Positions 12,201 to 23,800 of a stretch of DNA of 64,000 bases are shown piece by piece. A program made the position numbers and the translations under genes. This DNA comes from Galaxea fascicularis (taxonomy: Eukaryota; Cnidaria; Anthozoa; Scleractinia; Euphylliidae), in the NCBI GenBank assembly GCA_948470475.1, contig OX419344.1:21627725-21691724 (forward strand), read 5' to 3'. The notes under the pieces are model-generated. The model ran no database searches. It had not been told where the DNA came from and was given only the letters and a program-made list of their open reading frames with translations. The number at the start of each line of letters is the position of its first letter. Position 1 is the stretch's first letter.

Positions 12201-14138
12201 TTTCTCGTTTCTTTGGAAGCACTATAAAATACTTTGATCGATTGATCGTGTTGGTTCGTGACCTAAAATAACCTCCGAAGAAATGTTTCCAATTTTATCT
12301 AGACAATTTGCAAGGTTACACTTGTTTTGGTATTTTCTTGCATCAGTGCTAACAGTGTTCATCACATTTGAATAACCTTTTTTGATCTCAAAATCGCTTA
12401 AAAAATCTCTTTAAAGAAGAACAGCAACATCAAGATTGTTCCAAGGTCTAAACCAAGCATTTTCCTTACTCGTGTCTTACTTTCAGTAAACGAAAAGTTG
12501 GCTTCCGTTGGCTGTCTTCTTCCGCACCAGATCAATTATTGGTTTGTCTTTTTAAATAATTTATTGATCTATCTTTGTGTCTGAGGAGCACCTAAAACCA
12601 ATAACCGTCCAGAGGCTCGTTTTCATGTAACAACGACTGAAATATCTCAAATGACTGGCGGATTTTGAAAGCTGATGAAAGGGTCCCTAAAAGACCGCGC
12701 GATCTCATTTACCAATGAGCGTTATTTTAGTGGGCTTTGGAAAGTACAATCGTCAGGAATGCCACGTCCTACAACTAAAACTGTTGTGAAACTTTGAGTT
12801 GCGGCTACGATCAAATTGATCATTGAACTTCATCTAAAATCTCGAAAGTAAATTAAAATTTTGTTTCACCACAGTTCGGTTTCTACAAGGACGATCAATT
12901 TGAAGTGCACACCAGATATTCCACTCTACCAATATTATAAAAACCGACATGGTTAAATTAGTTTGAAACGCAAAAAAGCAGAAACAAAAACAGGCATTGC
13001 GCGCAACAACTGAATAAATCGCAATTTCAATCAAAAGTCGTGCACACAAGAAAAATGGTGATGAAAATATGGAATAAAATTGTGCGACCCAATATCAAAA
13101 CTCGAGGGAAAAAGTTGATCTTATCTCGATGTTTGCGCCGTAAAAATGATCGATCACTTCTTTTCTCAGATAATTTTCCAAAACCGTTAGAGCAGGCAAT
13201 GCAAACGAATTCACTGTTTTCACTTATTATCTCTTAAAGTTACTTTACTAAAATATATAACAAAGTTCCTACCTTTAGGGTGTCTTGTTAATTCATTCAG
13301 ATGTTTCCAGTCCAGCTTCTTTTGAATTGTCTTGAACTCTGTCCTTTTCTCAGTAACTTCCAGAAATTTGTCCTGAAATCATAATCAGATTATCAACAAC
13401 ATACCTTTATAACATCCTACAGGTTGTGGAATATAAATTGCAAAAATTAAATTTTAACCTTTGTTCTGTTAAGGTGGAGCTGAAGTATCTGTTGTATTTC
13501 TCATTTCTAACATATGCTATTACTTTAAGCACCTTGGTCACAGCGGTTCAATTATTCACCCAAATTGTGCACTTCAACAGCCATCCAACGTTTTGGAGAT
13601 TGGGTAGTCACATTTTTCGATCCCAGATTCCTCAAATTCTCTTTCCACAGTCGTTTGTTTTTGGGCAGAGACGTATTAGCTACGACTTGAAAACGCTTCT
13701 TTAAGGCACCCTTTATTAAGCAAAATCTTTTTTTTTTTTTTAACTTCCCAATTCCCATAAACTATAAAGAACCTATGCACCCATTCTACCAGACTGAACG
13801 CTTTCTACCCGCCCAGGCAGAGGTGGAAATCCTTTCTTTTAGGGCACGGTCTAGTAAAATATCCTGGGCATGACTGGGGAGGGGGTGGTGAAGTTTGAAC
13901 AGAACAAAGGTCTTAGGAAAGACTCCCGCATCACAAGAGCCACTCTTATACTAACCCCTCCCCCCTCCCCGTCCCCGTCCGCCTACACCCATAGGGAGGT
14001 TGGGTGTGAAAATTGCTTACATATTTATTACTGTACAGCAATGCTGCTGATATTTTCGCCAGCGATTTATTGTAAATTATATGACAAACGTCTTACCTTT
14101 TCACTGATTCCGTTTTCTCGTCTCGGTCCGACTCTCAT
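9226..14138 (-). CDS. Unidentified multi-exon gene (partial model)
   Basis: Several minus-strand segments look like exons. An ATG at 14138 opens 14 codons ending at a GT donor (exon 14097-14138), preceded by an acceptor near 14165 and a strong upstream donor at 14477 that would end a 5' UTR exon. A phase-matched exon at 13273-13372 encodes 33 charged residues (DKFLEVTEKRTEFK..., LDWKHLNELTRHPK) between AG and GT. A further candidate at 9502-9654 encodes a lysine- and asparagine-rich hydrophilic stretch. A possible terminal exon ends with a stop at 9226-9228 after an acidic segment. The 13.3-kb and 9.6-kb exons do not join in phase directly, so at least one exon is missing or wrong. I do not recognise the protein; it looks soluble and highly charged. 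The first two exons are the most credible part. Confidence 0.3.
9791..11525 (+). repeat. Tandem duplication, two units of about 877 bp
   Basis: The unit beginning GGTAAATCAAA near 9791 recurs near 10668 and runs to about 11525. The copies share the same order of words throughout, including GATGTTTTGACC/AACC, GGTGGCCTTGTGGTATGAGC and a long poly-T (near 10423 and 11297). Small indels and point changes separate them. A third, much more diverged fragment of the same unit lies near 11930-12060. Each unit contains a tRNA-box-A-like word before the poly-T. Short ORFs shared by the units are not convincing genes. Confidence 0.85.
11526..13272. other. Non-coding; decayed third copy of the 877-bp unit at 11930-12060
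   Basis: The stretch around 11930-12060 aligns with part of the upstream tandem unit (TTTGCACG, then GACCTATGTT.CCATT.GTAACC). The remainder is AT-rich, with no coding segment I can support. It would be intronic if the weak minus-strand gene is real. Confidence 0.5.
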
Positions 14139-14477
14139 ATTTTCCCTTTTCTGAATCGCCTATTCTAAAAATAGAAATTAGCGTCTCAGTAATTCTGCAA
14201 TGAAAGCATTGCCTCTACTCTAAGAAGAACATCAACTTTTAACTAACACGGTGAGGAGTTTATTTGGTAAATGGCGATAGAAGTTTGGGTATCTAGAACA
14301 GCGCAACTATATCTACAAATAATTCCTCTGTTTTTTTAGTCACGGTTGTGTTTCAACCGCGACAGTCAGTCAAGTTCACCGAGAGCAGAACTTTAACGCA
14401 CGTGGCCACACAACAAAGTATAACTTGTTTTAACCATTCCGAACAAACTCATAGAGACACTGAGAAACATAACTTAC

Positions 14478-15505
14478 CTCTAAATAGAGTCTGTGCTTAT
14501 TTTTATTCCATTAGAACATCGTATTTCATCATTTTCTTTCGTCGAAGAGGCCGTAAACCAGTTTTTCGACAAGACAATTCGCAGGTTTCCGAACTGCGTG
14601 CGAAGCTATTGATGAATATGGATTAGAAACAGATGCAAATCGCTCATAGTTAAAGTTCTTGCACGCGAAAAATTGAAAATATTACATTGCACGTGCTTTT
14701 GAGGCACGCGTGCAAAATGAACAGAGTTTTTTTGGCAAAACGAGATTGGTTTCTCTTGTGTTGAGTCCATGGAAAGACAAAGTAAAAACCAATTTATCTC
14801 TGAGCTAAAAAAGAGAAAGTTTAGTTGTTTAATCGTTTCTACTCAGTAAGGTAAACGAAGGGGCCTAGACCGTGCCAGTTATGCTATCAGTCAAAACGTG
14901 CGAATTCCTAGATCCTTTTATTTTTTGTGTTTTGTATTCCCCTAATGCCAATTCGATATCCCGGAATCTCTCTTCTAAATATCTCGCATTGCGTTAATTT
15001 CCCCGAATATCTTATATCCCCATAATCTTTTACTTAAATCCCATATCCCGATATATATAACCCCAAAGGGCCTTATTCTCGTCCAAGCTTCGCCCAGAGG
15101 GGGGTGGGGAAAGGTACCGATCCAAACATTTCTCTCCTCCGCCCCCCTCCACTGTTTTGGCCATATCTGATAGACGAAACTGCCTGGCTTGCATAACAGG
15201 CGTTTATTTAGCCCAGCGCTGAACACGGAGCGCGGACCGTCTGTTGTTGACATTTCTGTCAACACTTGTAATCTAAAATTTTCTGGAGTCTGCTTTACCT
15301 TTCTTACCAGGGAGTGACCATCAAGATTAAGACAGTTTCGTTCATCGCATGACACAGGGCTGACAGACGGATAACACATTATCCAATTAGATTCTTGATC
15401 GTCTTTTTTGATAACGGAACATCAGATAGCAACAAAAATTGACAGACGATTCTAGCCCGCACACTACACACGTTCCCGTCTACGCTTGAAGAGACACTTG
15501 CCAAC
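14478..15505. other. Intergenic region upstream of the HSPA12-like gene
   Basis: It separates the weak minus-strand gene from the HSPA12-like start. The left part (up to about 14640) could be a 5' UTR exon of the minus gene. At 14950-15070 there is a run of degenerate ATATCCC/ATCCCG words. I see no clear TATA box or heat-shock element close to the start codon at 15506. Confidence 0.4.
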
Positions 15506-18500
15506 ATGGAAAAGCAAACTCGTTCTGTTATAGTCGCAATCGACTTTGGTACAACATATTCTGGGTTTGGTTTTGCCGAAGCGAATGTTATAGGGGAGTC
15601 AGGCATCCAGGTTTTTCGCGGCTGGGGTCGCGGGCAAGGGTTCAGCTTCTACAAAACTCCAACTTGCGTTTTATTGAACCCTGATGGAAACTTCAGTAAG
15701 TTTGGTCACGCCGCAGTAGAAACCTTCGCCAAGCATCTCGCTAAGGGAGACAACAAGGACTTCATTTATTTTGAAAGATTCAAACTGGTTCTTTATAACA
15801 CAAAGGTGAGTAGAAACTCATGCTGTTTTCTCCGCGCGCGCGCGAGCGTGTGTGACTGTGAAAGCTACTGAATTGGTGTCATCCAATTTTATGATTAGTT
15901 TCCATTCTATTTAGCCTTTTCAACGGCGGTGCCAATGAAACTCGAGTGTTTAATATGCGAGTTGGTTTTCACGGTTTTTTCAGACAACTGGAATGGAAGT
16001 TCTTACGCAGTACTCTGGCTGCATTTTTATTCTTCCAATATTTTGAACACGGGCGGAATTTTGAAATATTCGCGGGTTTGATCTGACCGTCGTGGAATCG
16101 AAAAGGTCAATAACTATTCTTAAAGCCCAAAGTTCGCTTGTGTGGAAGTGAAAAACGACACTCAACAACAAAATTAAGTGACGCACGTCCAAATTATTTT
16201 CAGACTGTGTGAACTGAACTAGGGACCCCGCCGTTACTTTGTCTTAGTAATTGTCAAGGATAACGTACATATGCCATTAACGAGGCACAACATTAAACAG
16301 TGGCTATTGTAATGAAATTCTATGCCCACTAATTTTGGGCTGTTGTAAGGAACCGATCAGATAAAGATTGTATTTGCAGAGAGAAGCAAACGAACAAAAT
16401 TTTTGTTGATTTCGCCCAAGGGTGCTGTGAAACCACTGATCAAAAGGCAGAGTCACCCAACGAGCCAAATCAACGAAAAACAGTAAAAACGCATTTTTAA
16501 GTATCTCATGGTGTCTGAAGCCTGTTTAATGTGATGTTTCCATTAGTTAGACGAATTTGAACTGTTCAGATTCCTTAGCTGAAATTTTAATGTCAGGGAA
16601 CAAATCTTCTTTTGAGAAATTTCTAGCTCAAGTGAACTTTCCACGAACTTTCTAGGGAACTATTTGCTTTCCGAAAATGCTAGCTGACGCTTTTGGATGC
16701 CAAAAACGGCAAAGATGACCTTTTCGAAAAAGTGAAGGGCTATTATTTTCACATTGTGGATCTTTTAGGCCACTTTTCAGAAACGAAAATTCGAGTGAAC
16801 TCTTTGACGACGCCGAAAACCTAAAGCGAGTTACTCTCCACCGAACAGACAATTAACGAAACTTGTCAGTGGGTGCCCCTCAAAAGGCGGTTATTGAATA
16901 TTGATTTGCGTGTGAAAAGGCTTTTATTGAGTTTGTAAATAAGATAATTGATTTTAATTATTTTTCATCAGATTTCCAAATTCCATTTATTGTTTAGGGC
17001 AAACATTTCCCCCGACTAAAAACTGCGTCTCAAATAACCCTTTAATTTCTTTTCTTTTTTCTTTTTTTTTGCTATTCAAGACACTAAAGACACAGCTGTT
17101 CTCACCGAACCATACTGACTGCAAACTAGGCCGATCGGGGGACCCCACCCCTCTTTTCTGACAAAAACCGGGTATTGTAAACAGTCGCTGTCATTTTAAC
17201 TGATCGCTCTTTAGAACGTAAACGTTAGAACTGTTTTGTACAGCAAAATAAAGAGGACCAGGGAAAAGTACTACTGATTAGCTTTCATTTGAATGGTCAC
17301 ACTTTAGGATTTGATCCACAGACTCAAAAGTTAGAACCACCTTGTATAGCATCATAAACAGCACAACAGGAAAGTACTACTCAGTAGCTTTCATATGAAT
17401 GGTCACACTTTAGGATTTCGTCTACAGACTCAGAAGTTAGAACCACCTTGTATAGCATCATAAACAGCACAACAGGAAAGTACTGCTCAGTATCTTTCAT
17501 TTGAATGGTCACACTTTAGGATTTCATGCTCAGACTCAAAAGATAGAACCACATTGTACAGCATCGTAAACAGCACCATAGGAAAGTACTGCTCAGTAGC
17601 TTGAAGGGTTTTATCGAGTTTATAAAATATGCCAGAGAAAATAAGAGCGCAATTTTAACTCTAAATTCCAAAGTTAGAAACGTTTTCAAAGAATCCGTAC
17701 AGCTTTTGACATTGTAGGGGAAACAGAAAAGGTATGAAGACTACTTAAAGATTGAATTAAGAATGAAGGCAATACCTCTGAAAATTCACGTGCGCGTGAC
17801 AAGGCGTGAAAATAAGATGACCTTAAACGCGAGTTCATTTTCCCAGGCACAACTGAAATTAGTGTCTGAAATAGTGTTTGTTGTGTCTACAAATGTTGTG
17901 CACCAAATCTCAATAATGCGCCACTTTTTAATAAAACTGGTCCTTTCAGGATCTATCAAAAGACACGAGCTTAATGGCAGCTAATGGAGCAGTGGTGAAG
18001 GCCCTGGACTTGTTCTCAGTCTGTTTAGCTTATCTCGGTGACAAGGCAATGGAGTGCATTAATGCGAGTGGTCAGCGGGGTAGGATTTACGAATCACGTG
18101 ATGTGCAATGGGTGGTGACCGTTCCGGCCATTTGGGAACCGGCTGCCAAGGAATTTATGAGGGAGGCAGCTTACAAGGTACGTATGAGGAAAACAGTGAG
18201 GAAAAATGTGCAACTTTGAGATGAATTTCACAACTAACAGCCTCGAACAGGCGCTCTCTTTCAGCAGCACAACGAGTTTGACCATCTAAGACGGAAATCT
18301 GTGGTTTAAGTAGGGATTTGGACGAGCCTTGGAAATGTGTACAAAACCAAAAAGGTTTGCACCTTCAACAACAGAAAGCAGCTTTTCTAATATGTTTTTA
18401 TAGTAATCTAACTGCCACTGAACGAGAAATTCTGCGATTTTCTCGGAATTTTTCATCACGCTCAAGATAGGTTTGTTGGTTGCATGTTTGTGTGTAAACT

Positions 18501-20270
18501 TGCGGTGACACCTGTAAACTTGAATAATGCGCTCATCCCACAAATTCATTGTTCGTCTCTTTCCCAGGCAGGACTGGCATCACCGGATGACCCGGATCAA
18601 CTTCTGATCGCTCTTGAACCCGAGGCTGCCTCGTTTTACTGTAGAACTCTACAAATGAAGGACTTCCTTGGGGAGACTGGGGAGGAGTTAGTAAACGAAG
18701 GTCTCGCTTCGTACGTAGTCATAGACAACGGAGGTGTGTACGGGATTGTTTACAACAAGCAATGCTCGCTAAAATATCATTTGGTGCCTTGTTCTGCAAA
18801 TAAAATTCTCCCGAAACGTGAGACACAAAAAGTGATATCAGCTCGTAAATTAGTTAGAGGTCCTCTAGTAGCGCTGATTTATAACATCAGCTGTGATGAA
18901 CCACGTACATTTGGGTTCAACATCCCTTGCATTAAAAACTGTGTAGCCGTTGTCGAGTGCGGGAGGACATGCGCGCCCAAGCAGGTCAAGATAACGTCTG
19001 ATGGGTTAAGGAACCGTATTTCTAACTAATGTGCCAAACACAGAGCTCTTGAGAAAAAAAAGCAAAACCTCACAACTACTCTATAAAGTTTCCTGTATCG
19101 ATGAAGTTGCGATAACAGTGGTCTTCTTCGCATTTTCATTTAATCTTATAATCTTTTTATAGAGGGGAAACGTGAGTCGTTTCATTCGTTTCAGGGGGTA
19201 CGTTGGACATCACAGTACATGAAATTCAGGGAGATGGCACGATCCAGGAAATCCACTGTCCAGCGGGTGACCACCTGGGAGGCATGCACGTGGATAGGGA
19301 ATTTCAGCGCATGCTCATTAAGGTCTTTGGCGAGGATTTCGTCAACAAGTTTCGAAGAGAATTTCCAAACGACTGGCACAAAATCATGAACGACTTTGAG
19401 ATTCAGAAGCGAGCTGAGCAAGGATTGGATAGCGACGAAGTCAGCATTGTTTTACCCTTTAACTTTGTAAATGCGTACTCACGTGAAGTAGGAACCGACG
19501 AAAACATCAACGAGCGACTCAAGATGCATTACAAAAACAACGAAGTGAACGTCAGTAATGGTTACTTAAACTTAAGTCTTGAAGTAATCGGTCGCTTTTT
19601 CGAACCAGTTGTGCAAAAAACTGTGGACGCTATCAAATCACTTTTTAAGAAGCTCAGCAACAATGTCAACACGATGTTTTTGGTCGGCGGTTTCTCCCAA
19701 GCACTCCCTCTAAGGAAAGCTATTACCCAGGCTTTCCCGGACAAGAGAGTCCTGACCCCACGTGATGCCGAGCTAGCTATCATTAAGGGAGCAGTGATGT
19801 TTGCGCAAACTCCAGATCTACTCACAACACGAGTAATGGCCAAGACATACGGTATTGATATCAATGAAGTTTTTGACGACAGCAAACATCCAGAGGAAAA
19901 GAAAAGTGAAATTTGCGGCGTCGACTACTGCGAGGACATTTTCGATATTCTGGTGAAAGAAGACGAGCAGGTCAAGGTCGGAGAAAAACGTTCGTTTTTC
20001 TTTTCTCCAGTTCATCCTGAGCAAACAGCTGCCTCGCTGCGTTTCTTCAGCACGTACAACAAGACACCGCAGTTTGTTACTGAGCCCGGTGTGGTAGCTG
20101 AGAATGTAGCCTTTCAGATCATTAGCCCTGACGTTTCCAAAGGCCTCCACAGAAACATTGAGCTGAACGTTTACTTTGGAGGAACTGAGATCAAGGTTAC
20201 AGCTACTGACGTCACTTCCGGTAGTTCTGCCAAGGCCGCGCTAAGACTAGTGACCAAGAGTCTGACATAG
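15506..20270 (+). CDS. HSPA12: HSPA12-like Hsp70-family ATPase
   Basis: Four exons join in phase: 15506-15805, 17950-18177, 18568-18733 and 19195-20270, giving 589 aa, slightly shorter than vertebrate HSPA12A/B. Visible nucleotide-binding motifs of the actin/Hsp70 fold are the phosphate-1 loop AIDFGTTYSG (residues 11-20), phosphate-2 DNGGGTLDITVH (229-240, spanning the last intron) and the adenosine motif FLVGGFSQ (about 393-400), followed by RDAELAIIKGAVM. HSPA12 proteins keep the Hsp70 ATPase domain but have an atypical C-terminal region, as here. They are mostly cytosolic; this family is often expanded in invertebrates with roles suggested in stress and immunity (family knowledge, not seen here). 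Frames reading on past exons 1 and 3 enter introns. The family call is firm; the exact orthologue (A or B type) is not. Confidence 0.93.
17262..17605. repeat. 106-bp tandem repeat, locus 2 (HSPA12 intron 1)
   Basis: Units begin at 17265, 17371, 17477 and 17583, a strict 106-bp period, with the last truncated. The sequence matches the 4.2-kb array almost word for word (TAGAACCACCTTGTATAGC, then AACAGCAC). It lies wholly inside intron 1 of the HSPA12-like gene. Confidence 0.9.
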
Positions 20271-20806
20271 CTCCATGGAAAAAAAATCCGCCGTGAATTT
20301 ATTAGAAGAAATAGCACTTATTTTTGTAATTTTAACTTGCACCATTTTAAACAGTATAAAAAGTTATGCGGGAAAAACCGAGTTAAAAACAAAAGAGAAG
20401 ATCGGATTTAAGAACACATTCCATCCAACCAAAAACTGCGTCTATGAAATTTAAGAAATGTAAGACGATGTTGATGCGATGTGAAAGGGTTACTGTTCTT
20501 TCGCCAGATTCAATTAAACCAATTTCCGCATCCAGAATGCTTATTCAATTCTGACGTACAGTCGGTAACTACCCATAGTCTCATCCCCTCTTGTTATCCT
20601 TGGCAGAGCGCGAGATAAAGCAGTTTCTGACAGACACTGCGTCAAGTTCCCTGTTCTCTAGTCTCGATAAACAATGCCAAGTTTTGAGTTCCAACATTAG
20701 CACCATTTCATTCAGGCTTTTTAATCCTAAGATGGGTACCCATAATTCAACCATTCTCAAGAAGACCCGTAACATTCCTTGGGATCGTCTGCTGATCACG
20801 TGTTGG
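20271..20806. other. Shared 3' region of convergent HSPA12-like gene and EI24
   Basis: HSPA12 (+) ends at 20270 and EI24 (-) ends at 20807, so both 3' UTRs must fall here or overlap. There is no third gene. ORFs on both strands between 20581 and 20887 are shadows of the EI24 last exon and its flank. Confidence 0.6.
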
Positions 20807-23800
20807 TTACGTGTCTTCTGTAGAGTCGTCTCCAGTGGGCTGAGTCCTAACAGCCACAAGTCGCCTCGTGAATACCTTGTTAGTTAACCAGATTACTATG
20901 GAAAATATCCGTACTGGTATCTGACTGTAAAGTAAAGATAAGTAAAGACCAGATAAGTCCATATCGGACTAAGCGATGCTTGGATGTGTTGACGTTCTAC
21001 AAGTGCGTATCACAACCCGGTATTACAGCTGTAATGATACCATCGATTATGCACCAGCCTTGAAGAATTCTGATTGGCTTATGTTCTACAATAAAAGATA
21101 TTTGAGCAAGGGATCATCTTGTTATTACTAGCACTTGTTTTAACCATGTCTAAAATCACACGCAGTCATTGTTTTATAAAAAGATTTTAATTCGTCCTCT
21201 CCGTAAGTGTGACCGAATTTTCATGGCCAAATTGTGGTGTAACTGTACTAAAAACACAAACTGAAGGGATAGTTACTATATGACTTACTTCGTTTCTTCT
21301 ACTTTTGCTTCATTTCCGCTGATGATAAAGAGAGGAAACAAAATAGCAAACACACAACCGCTGTGATGAAAGAAAAAGAGGAGAAAAGTCAGACGCATGC
21401 CTTAGTATGGTGAAGGGAAAGTCACGCAGTTCGTAGACTGGGCGTTGTTTAATCAAATAACTGTAAAATACTACAACTACCGAAAAGTATTGTGATCTTC
21501 TCCATACGAAGAATTGTCAATTGAATGACGCAAGCCGAAAATCGAAGTAATTATACTCTGGCCAACCACAGTGGACACAAACAGGGCAACGAACCAATCA
21601 GGACACGAAGCAAATAAATCACGCGCGGCAAACTGCGCGCGTGGGAGAAACGGCAACAGGTGGTTTCGGTTTTACAGTAAATTGGTTCAAAAATTGGCGC
21701 GAGGTATACTAACCAGTCACAGAACTAAGCCAAGCAAAACCAAAGCAAATGTAGATTACCATTGGCAAGCAATTGAAAATCATTCTAATAGGATGGTAAA
21801 CCCGAAGTCTGTTATTAGATTTAGTAGGGCTAGCCCAATATATTTTTAACTAAGGCTTTAGGGAGCTAAGGGGAGGGAGGCTCACCAGTACTAGTTGCCA
21901 ATCAGCTTTGTTGACTAGCATCGATGCCAATCTTAATTAGAGAGAACATTACCTCACATTAGCATGGATGCAGGTACTTCAAAACTGACCTGATAATAAA
22001 GGAAGGTGCTAGTGAGGTCAGAACAGCCATAGGAAGTCCAAAGCCCACAAAATAAGGCCAGTGAAATTCCATGTATGAGAGTCTCTTAGGCGCTGTCCAT
22101 CCTATAAGGACAGACATTTTACCACAATGTGAGGCGTGTTAATTCTTCAAGCTATAGAACAGTGCTTGGATAGAGGATGTAAGACAAACGTTAATTATTC
22201 TTGATGCCGGCAGACAAATGAAACGTTATACCTGGATACATGCAAGGGGTAATAATAAAATATTGTGCTTCATTCCTAGTGTCCTTAAGGTGGGGTGGGG
22301 GGGGGGGGGGAAGTATCCTCCAAGCTACACTCAGGGATGGACAATGATATTGTCTGCAAATTTTCAAAGGTATTTGAGATATCTTTAGTAAGTCAGGGGA
22401 GAGTCGACTTGGTGCTCTGTACATAGTGTACTGTAATTTAACTGCTGTATATCCAGCCAAACAGACAGTTGATTAAATTGGTTTTATAGCAGCCCTCAAA
22501 ATAGCCAAGTTTTTTATTATCTGCAATCACTCATTAAATGGGAATCACAGAGAACATGGGAAATGTCTGTGCTCGGTTTGGTAAGGACTATCAAGCAAGC
22601 CCAGGTGTTCTCTTTCACCTCTCAGCTATACTAAGGGAAATTTAATGACTCATGGGGTGTGGCTGAAGAAACGACATGAGCTACAGTACATTGTAAGTCC
22701 TAGGAAGTTTACTGTGCAGAGGTTTCTCCATCACCAGGGTCTGTAACTGTTTTCAGAGAAAAAGTTCCAGAACTTTTCCAGGCCTCAAAAAGTTTCATTC
22801 CAGGACCCATAATGCACATGAAGTATTTTTCAGTTATTTAGTTTTCTCATCTGGCTCATCTTTCATGAAAACTCTATTACTGTGTTCAGTATACAAAATT
22901 TCAATATATCAAACACTCGAGACAGTGTTTCATCGGAACATCCAAACACCGGGAAGAGAGTTGAAAATATGATGCATAGCAGAGTATTTTGACGGAATTT
23001 GAGGTGTTTGGATGGCCGATGAAACACTGTCTCGAGTATTTGATATATCTTCTCAATTGAAACAAAAACTAAGGAATTAACGGAGAAGTAAAATTGTCAA
23101 AATCTATGCAAATTAAGACCGGGTATCCAAACACCCTTCACGGTTGTGATTTCCTTTGTTTTAACTTGATGAATTATTAATGAGTTTGAGAAGGACTTTT
23201 CCAGTCCTGGAAAATGCTAGACTAAAATTCAAGTACTTTTCATTACCCACACATACCCTGTTTCCTATCTCTCCCTATACCATCACCTCCTTATATCACA
23301 TTACAACTGTCTACAGCAATATTCACTTACCCATGTTCACCCACTTGTATTCAAAAGTATATAGTGAGTACAGAAGACACATGTGACCAAGGCTAATAAC
23401 ACTACCAACTACGGGAAGAAAGCTAACCACCATAGCCTGTGATGAAACATAAAGAAACTGGTGTAGCTAGAACTGTAAATACAAATGGGTACTGTGATAT
23501 TTAGGAGTCCTATAAATTAAAAATCACAGTTTTGTTTGACAAGCTTTCCCTGGTAAACAAATGGCCTCTTACCTATCAAACCAAATTGATCAACTAATTG
23601 ATGGTAATGAAAGTAAGGGTTTTAGTGTTTGGTATGATAAGTACGTACAAGAGCCAATCTGAAGCAAAGGGTGTTGAATATTTTGTGCAGTTGAAACTTT
23701 GTGTTGTGTACCACCGAGGTAATTAGCACAAGAGTAAGTTCAACACAAGTCTTGCATTGAGAACCATCCTGTAAGGGGAAAACATATTTGAATACAAGGA

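Noticed and set aside
18484..19029. 181-codon + ORF taken as one gene
   Set aside because: Only 18568-18733 is HSPA12 exon 3; the rest reads into flanking introns.
20581..20887. Genes on both strands between HSPA12 and EI24
   Set aside because: The region contains the EI24 terminal exon (20807-20924); the ORFs are its shadows and flank.
22911..23041. Palindrome as a microRNA precursor
   Set aside because: The arms are long and the centre is unrelated; it looks like a MITE, and no small-RNA evidence is available from sequence alone.
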